NCBI GenBank assembly: GCA_963377175.1
Contig: CAUJNA010003494.1
Coordinates: 145,001 to 209,000, forward strand
DNA length: 64,000 nt
Reading direction: 5' to 3'
From: Effrenium voratum
Taxonomy: Eukaryota; Sar; Dinophyceae; Suessiales; Symbiodiniaceae
A program made the position numbers and the translations under genes. Positions 1 to 9,937 of the stretch are shown here, one piece after another. Under the pieces are notes generated by a model. It was not told where the DNA came from and searched no databases. It saw only the letters and a list, made by a program, of their open reading frames with translations. Numbering within the stretch: the first letter of the stretch is position 1; each line of letters opens with the position of its first letter.

Positions 1-155
1 ATTTGAACTGATTTGATTTGATTTGATTTGATTGATTGCTTGATTTGATTGATTTGATTGATTTGATTGACTTGATTGATTTGGTTTATTTGATTGACTT
101 GATTGATTTGATTGATTTGGTTGATTTGATTGATTTGATTGATTCATTGATTGGT
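1..155. repeat. (TTGATT)n / (TTGAT)n satellite-like tract
   Basis: The first ~155 bases are an imperfect tandem of TTGATTTGA-type 5-6 bp units with occasional GACTTG and GGTT variants. It runs off the left edge, so its full length is unknown. No coding signal is present. Confidence 0.9.
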
Positions 156-228
156 TGAATCAGAGGTCGCGAGAGCGAGAGATAGATAGAACAACAGTTA
201 GACGCATACAGTTGCGCAGATGGACAGC

Positions 229-258
229 CGGATAGATAGATAGATAGATAGATAGATT
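229..258. repeat. (GATA)n microsatellite
   Basis: About seven GATA units lie in a wider stretch (175-330) rich in GATAGA and GATGGATAG variants. No gene is seen around it. Confidence 0.85.
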
Positions 259-1111
259 AAACAATGTACAGAGCGATATGTGCTCGGATGAATGGGCAGA
301 TGGATAGGTGAATGGATAGGCAGAGGCATACACAGATAGACATGCCACGTAACTTTGGGCAATTAATCTGCGTTCGGGTTCGTGACTTCTATCAGGTTTT
401 GCGGTTAGCCGGCAGGAGTTTGGTGGAGTCCTGCTACGTGCCGCAGCCCCGGACGTCGCTTTGCTGCAGGCCAGGTTGAAGAGCCAGCCCTGCAGTTCCC
501 TCCGAATGTCGCCTGAGAGGTACTTCATGCAGCTCTGCGAGAACCTGGCGATGACGATGCCACAGCTGAGGCTTGGCGAGCAAGGCTTAGAGTTGGGGCC
601 AACCACTCGAGGACAGGCGCCATAGGAAGTCCGCCTGCCTTTCTCATCATGAGCCCGCTGTGACGCTTTGCGCGCAAATGCCTCTTGCATGCCTTCCTTT
701 CGCGGAGAAGTCTTGGGAGGCCCGTGCTCTGCGAGCAGTGTCGCAGATTTGCAGGCGCGCGTTACGTGATCCCTTGGTGGCAGCCACGTTGAAGCTCACT
801 CATTCTTTGGCACTGCTTGCAACATGCAATGTCTGGATTCGTCAAACTTCAAGCTGTCAGTGTGAAGTATTGGCCCAGGGCACAGAGGGGTGCAAGCCCT
901 GCCGGCCCATTTGTCACAAGCGCCCAGGGGCCTGGAAAAGGAGTTTCCGACCACAGCTGAGGAGGAGAGGATAGTGAAAGCAATGCCCAATGGGAGGCTT
1001 GGTTGACTTGCAGCCGAAGTGGCTTGAACGCATGTGGGCAGTGTTGAGAATGCGGTGCTTGGCGCACTTGGTGGTGTTCCGGTTTCGTCATTGACATCAT
1101 GATTACAGATA

Positions 1112-1143
<32 letters not shown>

Positions 1144-1174
1144 CATCATCATCATCATCATCACCATCACCATC
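1112..1174. repeat. (GAT)n joined head-to-head to (ATC)n
   Basis: About twelve GAT/ATG triplets run directly into about ten ATC triplets, turning at a GATGATCATC palindrome. The arms are complementary, so a single strand can fold into an almost perfect hairpin of roughly 30 bp. Translated it gives only poly-Met, poly-Ile or poly-His, so it is not read as coding. Confidence 0.9.
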
Positions 1175-1989
1175 GGACGGTTCCTTCTTAGGAAAGAGGG
1201 TGCAGGGCTAGGATACTTAGGGGCGTTTAAGGAGGGTGCCAGGAACAGGCGGGGTGCTTGCCTTGCCAATAAAGCATAGGTCAAGTACTCTTGGTCAAGA
1301 GGCACGTTTTAGCTTGCTTGTGTCTTATTTGCGCACGGACAACGCACCTGCACCTTGGCTTCTTGCCCTCGAGGACAAAGCGCTGCTAGATTCTGAGCCT
1401 GAGGCCAAGTGCGAGCGCAAGCCCGGCTGATGGGGCGAGCCACTAATGGGCAAGACAGTCGAGGTGGGCACTGCCCACTTCTGCTGAGTACTGGAAGTGT
1501 TCAGTTCAGAGCGAGATGTCTTGCTTTTAAATGGCGCTGGTCTTTATGTCTGTCTTGCTCTGAGGTCCAAGCTCCCTGACGCTTGCCTGCACAGCTTCTT
1601 CACTGGCCTCAAGAGTTGACCTTCGGAGGGATGCTTGTAAAAGTGGGTGGCAGAGGAGTTGCGCTGGCGGGTTCTCCCAAGTCTAAACCACTGTGTCGGC
1701 TGCAAATATTGCCTCCGAATTTGAAGGGCAACTGGCATGGGGACACTGCGGCTGTGCAAGGCTGGGACTGGCCCCCTGATTCGCTGGCGCCTGGCGCGAA
1801 AGCGACTGCTGCAGCAGCTGGGGTTCAGGATGGAGGCGCGCCCAGCGTTAATGCTATTTCCATTCGTGCCTGCAAGGATGCCGCACACTCAAACACGGGC
1901 ATGTGGCACACCAATGGGCCTCGGGATGAAAGAGCTCAACCACATGTAGCAATCTGCAAGTGGATCCTTAGCCCTTTCCGTATTTTTCA

Positions 1990-2262
1990 CCAATGTTGAC
2001 TTTGAACGATTTGAGCTACGTGGAATGGAGGAGCTGGCGGCGCTCATGGCCACCAAGCCGCAGCTGGCGCGGGAGCAGCTGCAGCAGGCGGTGCAGGTGC
2101 CGAAGGGCTTGCATTTCGGTGTCGCGCAGCTGCAAGCTCACCCGGGCCTGAAGGTGCCTGGCACGAATTCTCGGTGTGTGGTTCGGCAAGCAGTTTGCGA
2201 AAGCCATCTTCCGGCCTGAGGCCCCAGTTTTTGAGGTCCAAGTTAATTCACACGAATAGCCT
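1990..2262 (+). other. Possible coding exon(s) upstream of the Mei2-like gene
   Basis: From 2025 the plus strand reads a short Glu/Leu/Gln-rich helical peptide (MEELAALMATKPQLAREQ...) that reaches a CAG|GTGCCG donor-like site near 2094. It is in a different reading frame from the Mei2-like ORF that starts at 2263. It could be an exon of the same gene or of a preceding one. Composition and one donor-like site are the only evidence. Confidence 0.3.
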
Positions 2263-3282
2263 GTGCCTGCCATGCTCGCGGAGTTGTGCCTTCCATCCTG
2301 CCTGGCAACGGAGCTGAGCGACTATGTAGTCACTGGAGAGAATGAGATGGGCTACTGCCACGCAGCTAGCATGGCTGACCCACAGTATGTCTTCACAGAA
2401 CTGCAGCCTAGAGTCCAGCTCTTGCTTGCACCCAGGCTCATGGAGGCGGCAAATCTCCGCATTCCCGAGCCAGCAAAGGTGGCAGCCCCACTGGCAGCCC
2501 CACCGGGCTTGGAGGGCCTAGCGTTTGCACCTCCTGGCCAAGTACATCCCAGACCCCAAGTCCTCGCTAGCAAGGTGCATGCGACACAAGTCCGGGGTTG
2601 TGGCAACCACCCAAAGTGTCCATCCTTGCCCTTCCACTTCGCGCCGGAGTTCCTGGCTCGAGGGTCGGGTGCTGAGAGGCAGAGAGAAGTCCAGGGGATG
2701 GAGGAGATCATTGACAGAGCCCCGTCATCCCCTCCCTCTTCCCTATCTTCCTGTACCTCGTCACCCTTCGGCTCACCAGTTTCGGTCTCACATGGCGCCT
2801 GGCCAGAGGGAACTACGACCGTGATGGTTCGCCACATCCCCAACCGGTACACCACGGAGGAGCTGCTTGAAGAGGTGGTAAAACGGGGCTTCGCTGGCAC
2901 CTTCGACTTCTTGTACCTCCCTATTGACTTCGAGACCAAGAAGAACAAGGGCTATTTTTTTGTGAATATGCTCTCGGAGGAGCTGGTCTGGTGCTTTAGG
3001 GACTCCTTCTCCAGCCACAGGTTGGAGAAGTACAAGTCCCAGAAGGTGCCGGAAGTCGCTGCGGCAGTGACGCAAGGATTTGAAGCGAACGTCTTCAAGT
3101 ACCTTCAGACGCAGCAAACCCGCATTCTCAACCCCTGGTTCAAGCCCATGATCTTCCGGCCCGGCCCTGTCGACAATGTTTGGAAGCTGAGCTGGGATTT
3201 AGATTATTATCATGAAGCTGGCAGGGATTATGAGCTTGCTTGCTGCCAGGGTCAGCTTGCACAAGACATTCGGGCCTTGTAG
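2263..3282 (+). CDS. Mei2-like protein with C-terminal RRM (RRM_2 type)
   Basis: This single uninterrupted exon encodes 339 residues. Residues ~184-290 form an RNA-recognition motif of the Mei2 C-terminal type. The RNP2-like strand is VMVRHI (187-192), followed by the family signature PNRYT, then DFLYLPIDF and the RNP1-like strand KNKGYFFVNM (227-236). After it comes the usual extension, with NVFKYLQTQQ and NPWFKPMIF. The first ~180 residues are low-complexity and Pro/Ser-rich, with no domain I recognise. In yeast and plants Mei2-type RRMs bind RNA in meiosis and development; dinoflagellate genomes are known to carry many short Mei2-like proteins, often with only this one RRM. The start at 2263 is the first Met of the open frame, and upstream exons cannot be excluded. 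The lack of introns, unlike the other models here, suggests a retrocopy, but no spliced-leader relic is visible upstream. Confidence 0.85.
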   Translation: MPAMLAELCLPSCLATELSDYVVTGENEMGYCHAASMADPQYVFTELQPRVQLLLAPRLMEAANLRIPEPAKVAAPLAAPPGLEGLAFAPPGQVHPRPQVLASKVHATQVRGCGNHPKCPSLPFHFAPEFLARGSGAERQREVQGMEEIIDRAPSSPPSSLSSCTSSPFGSPVSVSHGAWPEGTTTVMVRHIPNRYTTEELLEEVVKRGFAGTFDFLYLPIDFETKKNKGYFFVNMLSEELVWCFRDSFSSHRLEKYKSQKVPEVAAAVTQGFEANVFKYLQTQQTRILNPWFKPMIFRPGPVDNVWKLSWDLDYYHEAGRDYELACCQGQLAQDIRAL

Positions 3283-3760
3283 GAAGTAGGGAGATCCATA
3301 GAGACAGTGAACTGCTCACTAAACCAGAAATCAAGAAAGTACCCCACGTTGCACACATCTGAGCCTGTGATGAAACACGGGCGCAAACACGGGCTTGCTT
3401 CAAGCCAACCAAGGACCTGCCAGTCTTTGAACATCAGCGTCCTGCCTTTGCCGCTGAGAGAGCAGTTGGGCAACCGACGCGTGCGCCGTGGCAAGGCCAA
3501 GGAAGCAAGGTCGAGGGAAAAGGAGACAAGTGAGGAGGATGCCCAGTAGGCCAGGCAACGCGGAGTATGCATGACGTTTAAGAGCTAGCCGGCCCTTGCA
3601 TTCCATGCAAGGGCCTCCGTCCAACCCACTTCCCATTTTCTTGGTGGGCCGACGAGCAAGCATGACACAATGCAACTGTCACTGAGCTGGTGGCAGCCCA
3701 ATATTCTTGCACATATTCACCCAATGCCAATAAAGCTGAAGGAACAAATCATGTGCAGAG
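3283..3760 (+). other. Probable 3' region of the Mei2-like gene
   Basis: No coding frame stands out after the TAG at 3280-3282. An AATAAA occurs at ~3729 (in CCAATGCCAATAAAGC). Dinoflagellate polyadenylation signals are poorly defined, so this is only a candidate for the transcript end. Confidence 0.3.
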
Positions 3761-6700
3761 TTAGGAATTTATCCTAGATGAGCATGCGTCTTTGCGACAC
3801 GATCCTTCACCTGTTCTTTGGCGGGTTGCTGGAACCAGTCAGCGATTTGCATTCACGCCTGATGCCGCCTGATGCCGGTCATGTTATCACTATTGCAGCA
3901 CCAGGGGCCATTGTTTGAAGGCTTGCCCGACGTATGCGCTTCATATTTGCACCTGACATGTGTGTCAGTGTCATCAGTCCGGTCCCTGGAGCATGCTGCG
4001 CAACACGGGCACGTGCATGCCGTACAGCACTTTGCTTGGCCAAGCCGCACGGAATCAGTTTGCCCATGTGTTTTCTGTGGCCAAGTGATGGGATTGGCTC
4101 GCCAGTTTTCAAAAGGATGCTTCTTGTGTTTATGCTCTGTTATTGCCACTCTGCATCACGTGCAAAAGGCGAAGGACGCAGAAAACCGACGGGCAAACTC
4201 GCTCAGCTCAAGCACACGAAGCAAGATCTGCTTTTTTATACTCATCGGGTCAGATGTTTTGCTTCAGACAATCCACTTATGCAATGCTATTCCAGATGTG
4301 TTCTGCCTTAGTGGGTGCAAGGTGCCGAGTAGCCACAGCAACAGCTGAAGACCATCTCTCGCTGTGGCTGCTGATTCGTGCTGCGGGAATGGAGTGATTT
4401 ACTCGTGGGCATAAGCGCACATTGCAGCAGCGCAATCGCCTGCTGCACAGTTTTGATCTCAGCCTCGTTGCATTTGAGCAGCGAGGCTGGGCGACAAGAC
4501 TTGGATGCTTTTTTCGTCTATGAGTCTGTATATTGTGAGGCCCTGCTTGCGTACACCCCGTGAGGTATACACCTGACATCCATATACCCCCGAAAAGTCT
4601 TGTCCGGAATACTCAGCTTTCGCTGAGCCACTGAATCGCCCTTGAAGCCTCGCTTCTAGGGCTTTACGCAGCTCATCTGCAGCTGTGGCTGTTCGTGCGG
4701 AGCTGGCAAATATGCTTGCAACTTGCTTGCTGCGGTTTTTTAGTCCTTGCAGGCAGTTTCTGCGATGCTGTAAGCAATCCTTATTTCAGGTAAGTGCCAG
4801 TCCCCTCGGACCCTCAGCACCCCACCCCTTGGCGGAAGGTCAATCCCAGCTCACCTCCAGGCGGCCCAAGCGCCGAGCCGCCCGAGCCGCGCCCAAGCAC
4901 CGAGCGGCGCCTTATGAACCCTAGCTGTCGTACCAAAAAATGGTGCGCATGGCGGTTGGGCTCCTATTGCCACTGGCGGAAGCCGCGAGGGTGGTCAATG
5001 CGGCCGCGCCAACGGGCTGGCTGGAATGAATTGGAACCAGTAGAATGGAGTGTGTGTTTGTTTTTGGGGAGCCCCGTTTTAGTTGACTGGAACGGGAGCC
5101 AAAAGAGAAGTAGCTACCGTGGGGGTTCCGGAGACACAGCGACGCCCTTGATCCTGCTCGCCAGCCGGGGCTCACAGCGGTTGGCAGCACGGCAACCGCA
5201 CCGGCGATATTTGGGGCCCGGCCTCGCGGCAGAGGCCCGGGCTCAGAAGGCTGAGGCTGAGAGTCATGGCTTTCTCTTCTGAAGCAATTGAAGTAATTGA
5301 AGCAAGTTTGCGTTGTAGGCCAAAGTGGCCACCCCACCCCCTGAGCATGCGTTTTTGTCCTTCAAGTTTTCGTTTTTGTTAGCAGTGTGCAGATTGATCT
5401 GGGGATGCCCAATTTGTGAAACGAGAGAAGTGCGTTGGGCAACAAATGCGCTTCAAAGGAGGGAGGAATTCTAATTGAGGTTGTCAGGCCATGTCAGGGC
5501 GCTTTGCTAAGACAAAGTGAGAGTCAGTCAGAACCCAGCACGCGCATGTTCAATGACGGAAGGATGAACAAAGCAACACGTGCACGCTCCCATGACTGCA
5601 AAATGACAGGCCTTCCATAAGCATTTCCTGATGTTGCTCACAGCAAGCTGAAGCCATTGCTTGCCTAGGTCCGCGTGTGCACCCCCCCCCCCGCCCCCTG
5701 TATGCTGGAAAGCTCTTCGGATGGACCCGCGTAATATTCATGGCTCGGCTTGTTTTGGGGAACCCAGTTTGGTTGGCGTTTAAAAGTTGGCGTTTAAAAG
5801 GGGTGGAAGGAAACACTCGGTTCGGAGACCCCATTCATTGGGACAAGCGCATGTTTGGCCAGTTGTTTTCCTTTGACCCAGCGCCGTTGAAGGCACATTA
5901 AAGTTTGTGTTTTCTGCCCAGGCTGGCCAGCCATGGCCACGAGCCCAGTGGCCACTGCACGCTGCATGTAACTATATTAATCCAATTTCTTCTTGCTCAG
6001 CTTTAGATTGGGCGCTGGGGCAACACATTGGCTCTGACAGGGGTGCATGAACAATCCCGGCTCAACAAGCAGGTGTTCAAGCAAATGAGCCTGATATCGT
6101 TGCGTGCCTTTGCCTTGCGGCTTGGACCGAAAGTAGGGGTCATCTTGCGCCCTTGGCTTTGTTTGTCTCCTTCAGTCGACACAGTTGGTCCGCAACTCAC
6201 ACTTTGGCAGTGGTCCGCAGAGAGCCCCCTCATCGGCTGGGCAGATCTCCGCGAAGCTGAGGCTGGCGAGCTGCCGCCGAGCCCCTCCTCAACACTGCCG
6301 TGGGCATCCGAGCGAGACGCGTGTTGCGCATTTGCTTTCCACCATGGGCCTGTTGGAAAAAATAGGGGCAGGGAAACCAAGCAACCGCCACGGGTCCCAA
6401 ATTTGAGAACCCTGTTCTGCCAGCAAGGTACAACCTGCTCGATGATGTGGATCAGGACGAAGTGTGATGCTGTCGTGTTTAGCGGATCGTGCGCAGCACG
6501 CCGCGCGACTTGCAGCCAACTTGGGCCAGGGAGCCTGCCCCGGGCCTGCCACGGCCGTCGGGATGCCCTAGGTTCGTCTCAGATTTAATCTGAATGTTTG
6601 ACTTCAGCTTTTCTGTTTTGTCCTTTTTGTATTTTGCTCTGGCTGCAGCTCCATGGGCGTGCTGGCACTTAAGGCATCAGCCGCCAGGCCCACTAGACCG

Positions 6701-6772
6701 CTCATGATCACCGTGAAGCTCATTGATCGCTTAAGGGCCTGTAAATTTATGGTTGGATAAGCTGCCGTGCAA
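3761..6772. other. No confident gene; low coding signal
   Basis: Several open frames of 60-190 codons exist on both strands, for example 6028-6588 (+). None shows a recognisable domain, a run of phase-compatible exons or convincing codon bias. A C-rich run occurs at 5682-5693. A short hairpin-like repeat pair is seen near 4612-4660 (CTCAGCTTTCGCTGAG and AAGCCTCGCTTCTAGGGCTT). No other structure was seen. Confidence 0.4.
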
Positions 6773-7793
6773 TCAAGGGAGTTTGCGAGCCCCAATTTTC
6801 TCGTACCCGGCATCAAGGCCCCGAGCGAAACAGCTGAGTGGTGGCCTTGGAGCGAAATGTTCTGCCAGCAACATTGATGGCAAACAGACTGCTCTGGGTG
6901 GTAATGCCTCAGTGCTATCCTGGTCCCGTTCAGGCTCAGAGTTCTTGCGGAACCTGGGCACCAGTGAGTGGGAGTGGAAAACTTCAGCGCCATGAGCTGA
7001 GCTTCAGTGGAAGCAGACCATGCTATAAAGGGCTTCAAGGCGAAATCTGGTTCGCCAGGTCCCAGGATGTCCCAGGTGATGTCTTCATTTGCAAGAGTGG
7101 CTAGCTGCGGCACCAAAGCTGCTGAAGCTCTGGGGGCTTGCGAACTGCTTTGCACGCCTTACGCCCATGTGCCCAGGAAGGACTTCAAGCCTGGCGGTTT
7201 GGACGTTCGGGGCTTGGCATGGCTGCCGTTGTACATGTTGAAGATGCACGTTTTCCTTTCCTTTAACTTTCCTTCGGGCAGCCAGAGTGGCACATCGATT
7301 TGCCTCGGTGACAGAAAGAAGAAGCCGCAAAGACCGTGTTAGAACCAGTGCCAAAGCTTTGCCCCTGTCCCGCGCCACATTGCGCCGAGGCTGGAGGGAC
7401 CTTGAGCTCCTCAGGCCTCAGTTCACTTGCCGAAACATGCCGAAACGCAAGCATTGCATCGCTATCGCTCGCTATGGCTTGCTCCGACTTCACAGTTGCA
7501 AACTCAAATGTGTCCATAGATCCAAAGTCTGACTGCACTTCAGAAGCTGCTTGCACGTGGCCAGGTTCGACGTTTGGAGGCTCTCATGCTCACTCAGGCA
7601 AGTCTTGCCATTGGATTGCCGCCCGCAAAAAAGGCTGTGTCCACTTTGCAGTTGAAAGGCTGTTCCAGCAAAGAAGCTTGACCAAGTCTTAGCAGTCCGT
7701 CTTGATGAGGCCCATTTGTCCGAATGTGATCCAACGTGGGCATGCACGAGGGACACCGCTCCAAGTGCCCGCTGCGCCCAAGTTTTTGCCAAG
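6773..7793 (-). CDS. Predicted multi-exon gene of unknown function (3' part)
   Basis: Four exons on the minus strand join in phase: 7793-7698, 7552-7401, 7104-7019 and 6953-6773, the last ending in TGA. Splice sites in transcript order are GA donor/AAG acceptor, GT/CAG, and GT/CAG. Together they give ~171 residues of the C-terminal part. The first exon holds a C-x2-C motif (HLERCPSCMPTLDH). The second is acidic (MDTFEFATVKSEQ). The third contains ANEDITWDILGPGEPDF, and the last is basic near its end. I do not recognise the family. Coding-like sequence continues upstream to about 8030 (for example GGIWGTDHES), so the 5' exons are missing here. The GA donor of the first intron is the weakest call. 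Plus-strand frames over the same interval look poorer. Confidence 0.5.
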
Positions 7794-8820
7794 CTGTAAG
7801 AAACTTGGCTCTGAATGGGGCCACCCTGTCTCAAGCCAACAAGCACTCAGCTTGGTGAAGTCATGGTCGTAGGAGGTTTGGTCAAAATGTTGGCAGTCCA
7901 CAGAGGACACCCGCTCAATTCCCCACAAAAAGAAAAAGGGTACCCATTTCCCATGGTGTTCCCCTGGCGTTGATTCGTGATCTGTTCCCCAAATTCCGCC
8001 AGGCTTCTGCCGCTCGCCCCTGCTGGGCCCCAGCACTGGCAGCTCTGCAACTGAATCCCCACCGCCTGCGGCTTGGCCTTGGCACGTTTGGACGGAAGTT
8101 GGAAATCAGGCTTTGGCCAATGTGAGCGAAGAATATGGGTCTTGTGTTTGAGGGTACCGCGTTAGGACGGTTGAACGGCGACCTAGAAGGAAACCACCCG
8201 CTCTCGGGTTCCCCCTATTTGACCATACCAAAATCAACCTGCAGTGACGCGTTTGGGTGCGGGTCGGGGACGTGCGACCCCATGTGTGAAACTCATGCAC
8301 CACACAGTGCCTTGAACGGCTATTTTCATTTGCAAGCTGTGCAAGAGAGGGGCAGCTCATCGGCTGCTCTTCAGGGCGTGGTGGTTTTTGGAGAACCTCG
8401 TTCAGCTAGATTGAAAGGGAACTTTCCTAGAGCCATTTAAAATTTCAGAACTCCACATACTGGTGGCTGCGACGTTTCCACTGGCCTTGGCCGCAACCTG
8501 AATTTGTCACCCGGACTGCCTGGAGCCTTATCCGAGCTCCTTTTCCAAGCACTTCCACCCCTCCCCCCCTGCCCCCACTTCTTGATTCCAGCTAGCGGAC
8601 GGTTTTACCATTCCCAGGCTCATCCTGTCAACCCATGTGCCATCTCATCTAAAGGGATGATGCCAAGAACTCTGGGATGCCTTTTTATTGAGTGACCCTC
8701 GCTACAAAGTGCGATGTTCGGTCCAGGCTGGATCCTCGCAATCAGGGTGCTGGGATCCCAGAGGTGTGATGCGCATGGTCCCGGATTAGTGGCAGCTCTG
8801 GTGGGTGCAAGGCAATCGCG

Positions 8821-9284
8821 GTCAACAGATGCCGATGGATTCATGCAAGTGTTGGACTGTGCTTGTCAGGGTCACTTGACGGTCAATGACCTCGGTGCTG
8901 CTGGCTTAGAAGCGGAAACCACTCAGACCCAGCTTCTAGAGATTGCTTGCACACTGGGTTCTGAAAGGTCGGGAGAAATCGATGCAACATGCATCTAGGA
9001 GGATTGTTGCGGGCGGCCTTTTGTGGAAGACCCGCATAGCGTTGTTTCTCCGTTTTTGACGAGTGTGTGTGGTTTCTGTGATGCCTGCGTGGCCAGTTTG
9101 TATGAACTACTTGTATCACGCGATCTGGTATGCCTGCCATCAACGTTCGTATGCTTCCAAACATGAGGCCTTTGACGCCTTGGACTTGAGCGGCTGTGTG
9201 GAGGAGCACGAGTTCAGCCACCTGGTCCTGATCGATGGCAGAAGCAAAGGGCACACCAAGAAAGAAGTCAAAGGCAGAACGTGA
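8821..9284 (+). CDS. Possible EF-hand-like exons
   Basis: Two plus-strand pieces resemble degenerate EF-hand halves: FMQVLDCACQGHLTVNDL (about 8836-8889) and AFDALDLSGCVEEHEF (about 9168-9215). Each has the hydrophobic-acidic spacing of an EF loop followed by a helix. Key Ca2+-ligand positions are missing or replaced (Cys, His), so calcium binding is doubtful. A CAG acceptor at ~9099 would open the second piece, which ends at a stop at 9282. This may be a decayed calmodulin-like gene, or chance similarity. Confidence 0.25.
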
Positions 9285-9479
9285 ACGATACCTACAACGA
9301 ATGTTGTGGACGTGCTACCGCTTCCGCGGCTGCTGCTGCAAAACAATGGGTTTTGTGTCACTGAGCAAGCTAACATGCCGCCTGAATGGACAGAAGGGAC
9401 GTGGGAGAGGCTTTGAGGAGGCTGCTGCCAAGACTTGCCCACGCCTCCAGCACAGCCGCAGTCGGGCTCCTTGACAACG

Positions 9480-9790
9480 AACATGATAGCACCACAACAG
9501 TGGCAGCAGTAACAGCAGCAGCCGCCGCTGAGGACGACGACACCAACGACGACCACGACAACCACGACGACCACGACCACAGAAACAACGACAGCCACAA
9601 CTACGACCAACTGCAAGCGCACCAGCAACCACCAGCAACCACCAGCAACCACCAGCAACCACCAGCAACCACCAGCAGCCACCAGCAACCACCAGCAACC
9701 ACCAGCAACCACCAACAAGGACAATGACAGCAACGTCCGCAACTTCAATGTCCCCAAAAGCAGCCACAGCAACAACAGCAGCAACAGCAG
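9480..9790. repeat. CAA/CAG/ACC-rich low-complexity tract with 10-bp minisatellite
   Basis: From ~9609 to ~9716 the unit ACCAGCAACC repeats about eleven times with a few substitutions. Both flanks are CAACAGCAG and ACGACCACG simple sequence. Frames across it give Thr/Gln/Pro-rich or Trp/Leu/Gly-rich peptides that I treat as repeat translation. Confidence 0.85.
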
Positions 9791-9937
9791 CAACAACAAG
9801 CAAAGATGTTTGTTATCCCTTGTTCTAACAAATGCACTTTTGTCCCAAGACCAGGCAGCTTTTCCAGAGAGGACAACATCCATTTGCCGCCTTTTGACAG
9901 AGGAACTACTCAGCTGAAGGGTGCAAAGCCCGGACAA

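Noticed and set aside
9140..9937. A 265-codon minus-strand frame
   Set aside because: Its middle is Trp/Leu/Gly/Val simple sequence from the ACCAGCAACC minisatellite, and the flanks are not protein-like in that frame.
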